A stretch of 64,000 nt of DNA from NCBI GenBank assembly GCA_950097015.1, contig CATNEN010000003.1, forward strand, positions 12,181,501 through 12,245,500. The letters run 5' to 3'. The notes beneath the pieces are model-generated. The model was not told the DNA's origin. It made no database searches and saw only the letters and a list, made by a program, of their open reading frames with translations. Shown here one piece after another: positions 1 to 11,043 of the stretch. Position 1 is the first letter of the stretch, and each line of letters opens with the position of its first letter. The DNA comes from Macrostomum hystrix (taxonomy: Eukaryota > Platyhelminthes > Macrostomidae). A program made the translations under genes and the position numbers.

Positions 1-410
1 TGTAAAAAATTCGGCTGCTTCTTCGGCGGGTTTTTTGTGCAAAATAGGAGTGGAATCTACCAACATCCCCCCTATCTCGCAAGAGTTAAAGAAACCACAC
101 AAGAAGCAGCCGATGTAACCGTAAATTGTGCGGAAACCGCCGAAGAATCACCCGAACCAGTGGCCCATGGGACAACCAGAGAATTATTTACGGGAGATTC
201 CTCGGCGGTTTCTGAGCATGGAATCTTCCGAACTGGAGGATTCTTTGGGTGATTCCATTTCGCCACCAAGAAGCACCGAGAAAACGCCCAGTTGGGTAGA
301 TTCTAAGCATGGAATCATCCGATTGGTATGTTTCCAGCGTTCGGCTGTTTCTTTTTCTGGAAACACCGCAGATTCCAACTGGAATCACCCAAAGAAACAT
401 CCCTATTTTT
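1..410. repeat. Degenerate inverted-repeat region
   Basis: CGGCTGCTTCTT near base 12 recurs inverted near base 101. TTCTTTGGGTGATTCCA near 242 has an inverted partner near 376-395. The phrase GCATGGAATC also repeats directly. The region is open in several frames on both strands, as expected of a foldback repeat, and no protein family is recognisable. It could be the end of a mobile element cut by the window edge. Confidence 0.4.
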
Positions 411-999
411 TAGCGGGCGATTGTATAGCTATAGCTTGGCAAGTGTATGTAACAGTAGAACTACCAAGGTATTCTACCATTTCTCCCCCCCGATAATTTT
501 TTCTTGCACCCGAACGGAGCAACGCAAGCACACGAAACTCAAGAACAACGGGGCCAATTTTTTGTTGCGCATCTTCTGAAACAATAATCAAGTCGACAGC
601 TTTTCAGACCTTCGAGATATTCAATTGTTCTGGCCGAAGGTCTAGATCTGATTTCCCAAAAGCGCAAGTGTATTTCATGCACCCCTATGCATGAAAATTG
701 TACTGCGCCTTGCCAGACCTTCAAAATTGATCAGCATGTCACCCAAATGTGCCTGCAACATCTACGTCTTCGGTGGTCACCGATCTTTATCTAGATGGCT
801 TTGCTGCACCTTCAAGGGTTACAACAGGTGGAACTAGGCAACTATGGACACCCTGACGCGAAATATGGCGAGTTAATTAATTATTCAAACAATTGGTAGC
901 TTAGTTATTTTCCTGAATTCAAATTAAATGTCCTTTATATTGTTGACTAACAATCTACCTAGAATCAAAAAATTCTACTCGAAGAAGCAGCAGACTCAC
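411..999. other. Non-coding stretch 3' of the last visible SBF exon
   Basis: I see no gene, array or recognisable element here. It follows a donor site on the minus strand and is best read as intron of the SBF-like gene, whose remaining exons should lie beyond the left edge. A short palindromic stretch around 675-690 (TGCATG...CATGCA-like) is the only local structure. Confidence 0.4.
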
Positions 1000-3900
1000 C
1001 CATCTCCATCGATCGATATTGATCGATTTATCAGATCGTTACTAAACACACTGCTAGCCCTGCCGGAAGCAAAGGCCATCGCGTCATCGACTTGCTGCTT
1101 TGCCTCTTCCGCTTCAAGACACTCGGCAATTGATTTGGCATCCAATAGTGGAAATGGTTCTCGAAATAATCCCGCAAGAACATTGTCCGTAGGCTGGGGG
1201 ATAATCTGGTCGTCAAGGACTTCGCCGGCGCCAATCTGGTGACTATCAGCGAAGCCGAAGCTGCCTGTAGACGATTGCTCGCAGTCGCACAACTTTTTAG
1301 CTAGTTCGTCTAAATGGCGTCGACGAAGTCTTCGACCACCTGAAGTCGACGACGGAGCTAGAAGACTACTACCGCCACCGAGGCTGGCGAAATCATCTTC
1401 GAGGGCATCTGAAATGTTGAGGATTTTGAATTTAGGATTTAGGAAATAGAATTTTTTCCGATTTTTTAGGATCGAACAAGCGGAAGATTAGATAATTAGG
1501 ATTTACCGAGAGGAAGATTAGCTAATTAGGATTTACCTAGCGGAAGATTAGCTAATTAGGATTTACCTTGCGGAAGATTAGCTAATTAGGATTTACCGAG
1601 AGGAAGATTAGATAATTAGGATTTACCTAGCGGAAGATTAGCTAATTAGGATTTACCGAGAGGAAGATTAGATAATTAGGATTTACCTAGCGGAAGATTA
1701 GATAATTAGGATTTACCTAGCGGAAGATTAGCTAATTAGGATTTACCGAGAGGAAGATTAGATAATTAGGATTTACCTAGCGGAAGATTAGATAATTAGG
1801 ATTTACCTAGCGGAAGATTAGCTAATTAGTAGTTACCTAGCGGAAGATTAGCTAATTAGGATTTACCGAGAGGAAGATTAGATAATTAGGATTTACCTAG
1901 CGGAAGATTAGCTAATTAGGAGTTACCTAGCGGAAGATTAGCTAATTAGGATTTCCCGAGAGGAAGATTAGATAATTAGGATTTACCTAGCGGAAGATTA
2001 GATAATTAGGAGTTACCTAGCGGAAGATAAGCTAATTGGGATTAAAGTAAGCACGTAGGACTATCTATTTAGGATTTTAGTGCTATTAGAATTAGCTGAT
2101 TAGGATTTAACTGGACAAGAGTCCAGAAAAGTAGGATTTTATTGTAGGACTAGCAATCTGTAGAGAGGATTAGCAGATTAGAAATTAGAATATTAATGAT
2201 TACCATTAATTGGCAGGGCCGGTCGTAAGAGATCCACGGCTTCTCTGGTGTGCAAATCAGACAGCTGGGCATAGAGCTCATCGAACACGTCAATAGAGCG
2301 ATAAGGTGGCCCGCGCGACTGACAGAATTGTACGAACATCTGCGACTCGGTGGTCAGTCGGCGCATAAACTTGTCGTCAACCAGGCCACGACCGCCAAGG
2401 AAAGTGGCCTAAGGTGAAAGAATAGACATTGTCAGTCAGTTGATAAGACAATAGATAAATATTTTCTTTTTCAAGTTCATTAATCAATTTTGTGAGGTAA
2501 GGTTGACTCATTTTCGCGCCAAGAGCCCTGAGCTCAATTCCTCAAGGGTCTTGGGGGCTTGGGCCATGAGCTTGGAGCTCAAGGCCACATTTATTTTGGA
2601 CGCAGCCGCGTAGAGAAGGCTTGGGGGGCTTGTCGTGCAATTTACGCCTTTGAGGGCCAACCTCCGAGGCCTAGTTGAGAGTGTACCTAGGATCTCCTAG
2701 TTGAAGAAAAAAATATATATCTGGATCCGACTTACGTGATGAAAATTGATAACATTGCTAGGCACAATCCTACTTATCGCTAAACAGGATCTGTAGCCGT
2801 TGACAATTTCGGCAAAAGCCCGTACAAATGCCGCCCGAATCTGTTTGTCCAACCAGAACTCGTTGCTACTGGCTGGCGGCAAAAACACGCCCGATGGCAT
2901 TGTGCCCATCAATCTGCTGGGACGTTGTTGAAATGCCCGATCGGCGCTAGCCAAGCCGGGATTTAGTACGTCGGTAATGTCGGCTATTAAACCGCGCAGT
3001 ACATAGTCAGACAGAGGTGTAACAATGGATGATTGGGCACCCGATCCGCAGCTGGACCAATTCTCTGACACGTAGCCTAAATCTAGATCGGCTGTGATTA
3101 AATCGAAGGTCATAGATTCCATGCTGTCTTCTATTTGACGCTTCAAGGAACTGTGCACGCCGTATAAAAATGGCACCGTGGCTGAGACTAGCTCTAGTAC
3201 TGGCTTCGGAAGTATTGGAACCAGCGTACACTCGCTGGACATTGTGATACGAATGTGGGATAAGTCTAATGTACTGGTTATTAAAACTGTTGCTAAATTA
3301 AAATTAGTGTACTCAGATCCCAACTTAGTCTCGGCAGATCCCAACTTAGTCTAATCAGATCCCAACTTAGTCTCGGCAGATCCCAACTTAGTCTAGTCAG
3401 ATCCCAACTTAGTCTCGACAGATCCCAACTTAGTCTCGGATGATCCCAAATTAGTCTAGGCAGATCCCAACTTAGTCCCGGAAGATCCCAACTTAGTCTC
3501 GACAGATCCCAACTTAGTCTAGTCAGATCCCAACTTAGTCTCGACAGATCCCAACTTAGTCTAATCAGATCCCAACTTAGTCTAGGCAGATCCCAACTTA
3601 GTCTAGTCAGATCCCAACTTAGTCTCGACAGATCCCAACTTAGTCTCGGAAGATCCCAACTTAGTCTCGACAGATCCCAACTTAGTCTAGTCAGATCCCA
3701 ACTTAGTCTCGACAGATCCCAACTTAGTCTAGTCAGATACCAACTTAGTCTAGGCAGATCCCAACTTAGTCTAGGCAGATCCCAACTTAGTCTCGGAAGA
3801 TCCCGACTTAGTCTCGACAGATACCAACTTAGTCTAGGCAGATCCCAACTTAGTCTAGGCAGATCCCAACTTAGTCTAGTCAGATCCCAACTTAGTCTCG

Positions 3901-5869
3901 GATGATACCAACTTAGTCTAGGCAGATCCCAACTTAGTCTCGGAAGATCCCAACTTAGTCTAGTCAGATACCAACTTAGTCTAGGCAGATCCCAACTTAG
4001 TCTAGGCAGATCCCAACTTAGTCTAGTCAGATCCCAACTTAGTCTCGACAGATCCCAACTTAGTCTAGTCAGATCCCAACTTAGTCTAGGCAGATCCCAA
4101 CTTAGTCTAGTCAGATCCCAACTTAGTCTAGGCAGATCCCAACTTAGTCTAGGCAGATCCCAACTTAGTCTAGTCAGATCCCAACTTAGTCTAGTCAGAT
4201 CCCAACTTAATCTAGGCAGAGCCCAACTTAGTCTAGGCAGATCCCAACTTAGTCTAGTCAGATCCCAACTTAGTCTAGTCAGATCCCAACTTAGTCTAGT
4301 CAGATCCCAACTTAGTCTAGGCAGATTCCAACTTAGTCTAGTCAGATCCCAACTTAGTCTAGTCAGATCCCAACTTAGTCTAGTCAGATCCCAACTTAGT
4401 CTAGTCAGATCCCAACTTAGTCTAGTCAGATCCCAACTTAGTCTAGGCAGATCCCAACTTAGTCTAGGCAGATCCCAACTTAGTCTAGTCAGATCCCAAC
4501 TTAGTCTAGGCAGATCCCAACTTAGTCTAGTCAGATCCCAACTTAGTCTAGGCAGATCCCAACTTAGTCTAGTCAGATCCCAACTTAGTCTAGTCAGATC
4601 CCAACTTAGTCTAGTCAGATCCCAACTTAGTCTAGTCAGATCCCAACTTAGTCTAGTCAGATCCCAACTTAGTCTAGGCAGATCCCAACTTAGTCTAGTC
4701 AGATCCCAACTTAGTCTAGTCAGATCCCAACTTAGTCTAGTCAGATCCCAACTTAGTCTAGTCAGATCCCAACTTAGTCTAGTCAGATTTAATGTAAACT
4801 ACTCACTATTTGAAGGGATAAAGCAGTGCTTTTAAAGCGCGACAAGCGTCCGTAAGATGAGTATAGCTTGAGGAGAACAATACCACCTTGCAGCTAGTCA
4901 ACAGTGCTGTAACCAATTTCACACAATTGTGAATGCCCAATTGACGAAATAGGTTGACAACGACGCAACCCGTCACTGGCACGCAGCAATTGTCTATGGC
5001 AGAAACAGACGGCACAATCTGTCTATCAAATCCTGGCAATAATGAGAACGATTTAGGCGAAGCGGGCGAGCTGGGCAAGAATACGCTGGCTAACAGGCGG
5101 GCAATCATGGTTTCTAGGCAGTCTCGACGACCCGACGAATGAGCAGCGTACAGGACTACTAGGCAATTGTGCAGTGTCTCTGGTAAATCGTGACGCGATT
5201 GAAGTACAAGAGTTTTCGGCGCATATATATCCACTGGATCGACCTGGGTGGCTGCGAACGGAATGAAAATAAAATTCTATGCAAATCTAACCCCATAGAA
5301 CATAATAAGACCCCTGAGTACACACTCACATGAATGTGTACACCCTCAGATGATTCGCAGATTCTGTACTGATGTCATCTGGTTGCCAAATGATAAGTTT
5401 AAAAAACCCAAAAAAGAGCAAGGATTTCCATTACAATCAAGAAGGCGCACAAACCTCCAACTGCAGTGACAGCCGCGGCTGCATCAAACACAGCTTGAAT
5501 GTCGGCCTCGTCAATATCATCACCGGGTTCTAATGACACAGATGACACAGTCGGATTCAATGCCCCGCTATCTCTAGTGGACGAATCGGCGATAGAATCG
5601 CCAGAGCTGCTAATTTTAAATAGCTGCCTCTTCTGCTCGTTAGTCAATGGCTCGTGAACGCTGAGCATAGCTGAGAACACTAGGTCGCCACTCTCCTGAG
5701 TGAATGTATGCATAAAGAATGTCGCATCCTGAGCTATTCTACTCAGTCGCCAACCGCACGGCTGGCAGAAGATTTCCTGGTGCGGAATCAGGTCAACATC
5801 GGCTCGAGGCTGCTCAGGAAAGGATTGGATGAGTCGACCGGAACAGGCTTGCTCGGCGCGACCTGACAT
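1000..5869 (-). CDS. SBF1: SBF1/SBF2 (MTMR5/MTMR13)-like DENN-domain protein, partial
   Basis: Five minus-strand exons: 5455-5869, 4807-5251, 2736-3234, 2204-2408, 1000-1408. Each has GT-AG borders and phases agree across all joins. Exon 1 is uDENN (QSFPEQ, EIFCQPCGWRLSR). Exons 2-3 are the cDENN core (YAPKTLVLQSRHDLPE, FRQLGI, DACRALKALLYPFK, PILPKPVLEL). Exon 4 is dDENN (FLGGRGLVDDKFMRRL, RGPPYRSIDVFDEL), and exon 5 begins the SBF region (HLDELAKKL, FPLLDA). In the family these proteins are DENN Rab exchange factors and catalytically dead myotubularins that bind active MTMRs on endosomes. GRAM, pseudophosphatase and PH regions would lie beyond base 1. The ATG at 5869 may not be the true start: a TGTCAG acceptor follows it, and the usual first strand (LADYF-like) is missing, so an upstream exon is likely. 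SBF1 versus SBF2 cannot be decided. Confidence 0.88.
1471..2040. repeat. 30-bp minisatellite in an SBF intron
   Basis: About 19 head-to-tail 30-bp units built around CGGAAGATTAGCTAATTAGG. They vary at two places: CCTAGC or CCGAGA, and GCTAAT or GATAAT. The array fills most of the intron between the exons at 2204-2408 and 1000-1408. Confidence 0.95.
2515..2690 (+). mobile_element. SINE-A fragment, diverged
   Basis: Shares with the fuller SINE-A copy at 59170-59490 the order: CTCAATTCC-like B box, GGCCACATT, GGACGCAG, AGAGAAGGCTT, GGGCCAACCTCC and GAGTGTAC. It occupies most of the 327-bp SBF intron between 2408 and 2736. Confidence 0.7.
3314..4789. repeat. 21-bp minisatellite with variant repeats
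   Basis: About 70 units of GATCCCAACTTAGTCTAGTC+A. The last bases alternate among AGTCA, AGGCA, CGACA, CGGCA and CGGAA types. The left third is a mixture; the right half is mostly the AGTCA type. It fills the intron between SBF exons 2736-3234 and 4807-5251 almost completely. Confidence 0.96.
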
Positions 5870-8800
5870 GAGGCGTTGTTTAAATTTAAAGGTTAAAGTC
5901 TTTTAACTAGCCTTTTGCACTATCCTCTGCTCATTCTTGGTTATAAGTCAGTCATAATGAAAATAATTTGTCTCTTAATCAAAATTTATGGTAACTATTA
6001 TTGGAATGAAAAAAAAACTATTTTTATATCACCTCTGATTTTATATGATATAACTCTAGCTTAGCATCATATAAAGTATCTAAACCATATTTTGTGTACT
6101 AATTATAATATAATTTTATAGATACCTGATAGAAAAAAAATACTACAAAAATATGCCACATCAAGCCTTTTTTCTAAAAGCCAAGTTACACATGATAATA
6201 TAGAACAGGTAACTACTGACATACTACTTGGAATTTCAAATACTGTGTTATGATATCAACAGATGACTTAAAATATTTACATTTTGATGTACCATTTCAA
6301 AATTACAAATGATCACTATTTTTATAACTAACATTACCAATCAATAGGTAAACTGATTTATACAAATATAATTTGTAATTGCTTTAGACTTGTCAATTGT
6401 GATTATTGTGATTGATTGAATAATCAAAGCCAGTTGTTTTACTAGAATTTTGCTAAATTAAGCCAATCAAGTTTTTAGTTTAAAATATTGGCTAAAATAT
6501 GCTAATACTTGCTAATTTCGATTGGAAGCTTAGTTAAAATGTGTTACCTCATAACTAAACATAAACATAAACATAGTTAAATGTAACTAATTGCAAGACT
6601 TCTAACATTTTTTATCTAATTGTTGCTTAACTAGCTAAATACATAGAACATGTAATTACATTATATAATTACAACCAGATATTATAATAGCAAAAATCTA
6701 AAGTTAAAATATTTCAAAATTCAGCCTTTACCAATATATAAAAGCAATGTTGTTGGAGCAGACAAAATACTTACGAGAGGCAGCATCAAAGTTATAGCCA
6801 TAAATGGCAAAGTAGTCAACCAATCTGGACATGAATATTTTCTAGTCTTGCTGCAATGTCCATCAAACAGTAGGTTCCATTTTAGCTGGAAGGAATTAAT
6901 TTTTATTTTAGTATCCAAAAATTTAAATGAATTTTTACTGGATATATCAAGCAAGTTAGGTTCAAGGCATCTCAAATATTAAGATAGGGCCAACACAAAA
7001 ATTATACTGGCTTAAAAATTAAATTGATAGGCCTATCAATCTTTATTAAATATAATGGAGTTAATACTTAGGTCTTGCTAGCAGGCTTAAGAGTTGCTAG
7101 ATAATTAGCAAAAATTATATCTGGGGCTTGGTAGGCCTAACAATAGTTTTATCCCTTTACATTAAAAGATGTAAATTTGCCTTTGCTTGTGACTAATTGA
7201 CTTTTTTGAAATCCAACATATTGGAACAGTATTTTTCATCCAATTGACACCATGCTATTCTGTCTAAGCTACAATCCCCAATATGGAAATCTTTAATTGG
7301 GAGGGGTTATAAGACAAGTGAGAGGTGACAGTGCACTGTGCACTCAGAAATTAGTACCTTACTTTACTATTCAGCTCCTTTCATGCATATTTGTAGCAAA
7401 TGAAATCTGTTTAAACATTAGTAATATTCACTTTAAATTTAGGATCCCTACACTACACAAACAAATATCTAAGTGATTGTATAACCTTTTGGTTTCATCT
7501 TACAATGCCCACAATACTAATTTTATATGCCTAAATGCAGAACAATGCTAGAGGTAATTGTAACACAATAGTGAATATATAACTCCACTTCTTAGGCCTA
7601 CCTTGCTCATTGTTGCCATTGTTGTTGGTATTGAAGTGTTCATATAAAATTCATCAGCAATTTTTTAGGAAATGGCTGTTAGAACTACATTTATAACAAT
7701 ACTTCTGGATCCTAATTGTTGTTTATTCATTTCATAGGGAATGGTACGGTAGAACAAACCCCCTAGTACAAACTTATGAATTGTAAAACAAAAGAATGCT
7801 TGTAAAAAAAGATAAATACTTAAGAGTTTACTTAGAATTATCTAAAAAATCACTAATAAATATTTTAAACTTTTTAAACATACAGAAACTACAAAAACGA
7901 ATTATTAGGCTACTATATTTCAGATAGTAGCTTACAGCTTACAGCTATAGCCTAGTTATAGTTATACTAATTGTCATAGTATTTACTGCATTTGGTTCCA
8001 AATAAAAGCTAATTATTACAAGCTAGCTACACTCAGAACTTAGACTCTAAAATCAAGCAAATAATAAAAATAGCTGTCAATGAGATCATGGTGTATCAAC
8101 TATCAATGAGACTTCTATTTTGTAAAATTAAATTTCTAATAAAAATGGAAAGCGAGATGGTAATTAAGTGAAATGGGCGACACTCGCCACGACGCCGTGT
8201 ATCGGATCAGATGCTGATTGTATAAGGTAGCCAATAAACCAAGACCGAGAGACTAAGTCACATGTATAAATAAAAGCTGCCTTAACAGTCCTAACTAAAA
8301 GAACAATACTACGAACACGAGCACTAATCTCTTCCACCCAGAAGGCTAGCAATACAAAAATTTTATTTCATAAATCAGTGGTGGTCGCTTTAGTGCCTGT
8401 TTTGTCAGACACGGTGAGGATGAAGTGTATTTGAAACTTTTATTTTTCAAGTCAGACACAAGTTTCGGATTAGGGCGACAGAGTTTTTTTCATAGAAATT
8501 AATTTAAAAAGTAATTTGCGTTTTTTCGTGATTCTGATTTTCGTGATATTAACACTTTCTCTCGATAATTCGGATCAATTATTCGACAAGTTTAATCAGA
8601 ATCCTGCCGTAAAATAAGAATCGCTTAGAACTGCCTCCTGTTTTTGTAAGATGTAACTCAATCTTTGTAATTTTTGATGGAGCAAATTTCGACTTTAGCA
8701 CATGTCTTCTTCCTAGTAAAATATAGTTACTGAAAATCTGAGGACAGGCTAAGCATTCTGACACAAATTTTTAATTACACTTTCAATATAAGCTAAATTG

Positions 8801-9154
8801 AAGCTAAGCTTTCAACCAATGGTCGATATAAATATAACAAGTATAAATATGCAAAGAAATAAAACAGGTTAATTTTATATTTATAACGAGAATCCGAAAC
8901 TTTTAGTCGGAAAGAACAATCAACAATTAAATGTTCCATTTCCAATAGTTTAGCGCTACGGTAATTTCATTCGAAACACTAGCTATATAATGGTATTTAT
9001 TTTTGTCTCAGATTATATTTTTAAGTGTTTCCCCTCGATCGCTTTAAGTCTCTCTCTTTTAATTGCAGACAAACTTGAGCAATTTACTTAAAAAGGCGAA
9101 TTTTTCGACTCGTTTTTAACACTTGTACGATTTTTAATTAGATACAGGAGCAAT
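5870..9154. other. AT-rich non-coding region
   Basis: I see no convincing exon, array or mobile element. It lies upstream of the first visible SBF exon on that strand, so it may be a long first intron plus promoter. Short open frames (for example 8164-8352 minus) match no family known to me and have no convincing splice context. Confidence 0.5.
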
Positions 9155-9775
9155 TTACAGTTCTGCTGACTCCACGATTGCGTTGCCATTGTTGCCGTCG
9201 TCGCTTGCAACAGAAGTAGAGATCGAATGCGCCGATCGCGAATCGTAATCTACGGGTTTTTTAGCCTTTAATCGGTTTTTCATGCTTTCGATTGACGAAT
9301 GACTGGAGTCTGTCTGATGATCGACACTGCTTACAGTTTCCGATTTATCGTCAATATTGTCGTCAAACGGTTCTCCGTCAAATATAAGACTATCACGATT
9401 TTTCTGATAGCCTTCTAGCATTTTAAGGAAGCTAGATTTGCTTAGTTGAGACTTTGACAAATGATTAGCTTGCTCATTGATGCTCTTCACTACATCGTCA
9501 ATGTTTGGATAGAGAATTGTTTTGCTTGTGCAACACACCGGAGTCTTCGAGCCGCCGACGTAGACATCGAATGAGCCGTAGGATCCCATCTCCACTAGGA
9601 TATTTTCTGCCGGGTAGTCGTGCTGAGACCGGAGACGCCAATGTAGCTCACTAAGTGCCACCTGGCTCAGATGATAGGTTGAGCTGACGACTCGGATAAG
9701 TGGCAGCAACGATCTGCGTGGCTCATCTGCAGACTCTCGACGGTGCATGTTAAGCATGGACCATTGACGCTGCAT
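9155..9775 (-). CDS. Hypothetical protein with an Rdx/SelW-like segment
   Basis: Open frame of 206 codons ending TAA. Residues about 28-100 follow the Rdx (SelW/SelT/MIEN1) pattern: a first strand (LIRVV), a helix (ALSELHWRLRSQ), a strand (ILVEM), then GSYGSFDVYVGG and a final PNIDDVVKSI helix. In that family the segment after the first strand carries a CxxC or CxxU redox motif. Here it reads SSTYH, so the fold, if real, lacks the active cysteines. The C-terminal half is polar and acidic (FDDNIDD, serine-rich). The start is uncertain: the ATG is at 9775, but a GCAG acceptor lies just upstream, so this may be a last exon. Codon use looks genuine; the family call is an inference from pattern only. 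Confidence 0.45.
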   Translation of the reverse strand: MQRQWSMLNMHRRESADEPRRSLLPLIRVVSSTYHLSQVALSELHWRLRSQHDYPAENILVEMGSYGSFDVYVGGSKTPVCCTSKTILYPNIDDVVKSINEQANHLSKSQLSKSSFLKMLEGYQKNRDSLIFDGEPFDDNIDDKSETVSSVDHQTDSSHSSIESMKNRLKAKKPVDYDSRSAHSISTSVASDDGNNGNAIVESAEL

Positions 9776-10440
9776 ATCCTCACAGCTGCAAACCTTTGGT
9801 TAGATAAAGTTCAAAAAATTATTCACCAAAATCTAATTATGCTTTTTTTGCGGTATAATTTCTTCAGTAATTGTGATACATCTAATGCGTGTAAGCAATA
9901 CCAAGTTCAGTTGAAGAAAAATATATAGCTGTCTATGGCTGGAACCCTAGCTTGTACTCGTATCTTAATAATTTAGCTCGATCATACAGTCGACTCTACA
10001 GGCGAGTCATTTTTCTAAAAATAAAATACGATTGCTTATTTCATTAAAAATAGTATTCTGAGCCGGGAATGTGTTATCTATGGTAATTTTTGGTGAGATA
10101 ATTTGACAAAAACTGGGATACTATATCATATAATCTCCTCGAAATAAGGAACATAATATGGAACATTGAAGTGAACTTTGAATTCGGCTTTTACGTTTTG
10201 CCACCACTGACTGACTGGCTGCTTCGTGACTGTATCTTCGTGAGAAATTTATTATTTTGTCTATGGTCGGAATCAAATGGTCTAAACCTATATGTCTATC
10301 AATCAGATGGGATGCCCCCGAAAAAAAAGCAATCGAATTTCATATATGATAAACGCCGTTTAATTCATCATAGTCTATGGTTAGAATATCCTGGGCTGCA
10401 ATCAATGGTCCTCGGCTCGCTACGCTTGCCTCGAGATTAG
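9776..10440. other. Intergenic, nothing recognised
   Basis: AT-rich sequence with no exon, repeat array or element that I can support. Confidence 0.4.
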
Positions 10441-10800
10441 GTAGGGGTCAGATGTGTGGGTTTGGAGACAGAGGTGTGAGGTGGGGGACAGAGGTGTGAG
10501 GTGGGGGAAATATGAGTGAGGTGGGGGAAAGATGTGTGGGGTTGGAGACAGAGGTGTGAGGTGGGGGACAGATGTGTGAGGTGGTGGACAGAGGTGTGAG
10601 GTGGGGGACAGATGTGTGGGGTGGGGGACAGAGGTGTGAGGTGGGGGAAAGATGTGTGAGGTAGGGGACAGTTGTGTGGGTTGGAGACAGAGGTGTGAGG
10701 TGGGAGACGGAGGTGTGAGGCGGGGGAACGGAGGTGTGAGGTGGGGGACAGATGTGTGAGGTGGGGGAACGGAGGTGTGAGTCGAGGTTGAGGACAGATG
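10441..10800. repeat. 20-bp G-rich minisatellite
   Basis: About 18 units near GAGGTGTGAGGTGGGGGACA, with substitutions such as GATGTGTGGG and one or two single-base insertions. Strong G/C strand asymmetry. It lies about 240 bp upstream of the GPCR start codon. Confidence 0.95.
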
Positions 10801-11043
10801 TGTCAATAACTAAAAATTATTCAGGTAGACATTGCAGTCACTAACTGACAATCATTCAGGTAGACAGAGGGTGTTATAGCCAACGGGACTTGTTTTCTCT
10901 GATAGCCAATCAAATGCAGCGTATTTTTTCAATTGAAATGGTTCTAATAAAAAAGTCAAATATAGATCCTTCTTCAAAGACGCAGAATATTATTAGGCTT
11001 AATGTCTTGACTTACATATTTAAAAACTTATCGCCGAGTCGTG

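Noticed and set aside
3314-4789. CRISPR array
   Set aside because: Repeats are directly adjacent without unique spacers, in a gene intron of an animal genome; it is a minisatellite.
8164-8352. Possible first exon of the SBF-like gene
   Set aside because: The translation does not resemble the SBF N-terminus (LADYF-type), and I find no matching donor and phase.
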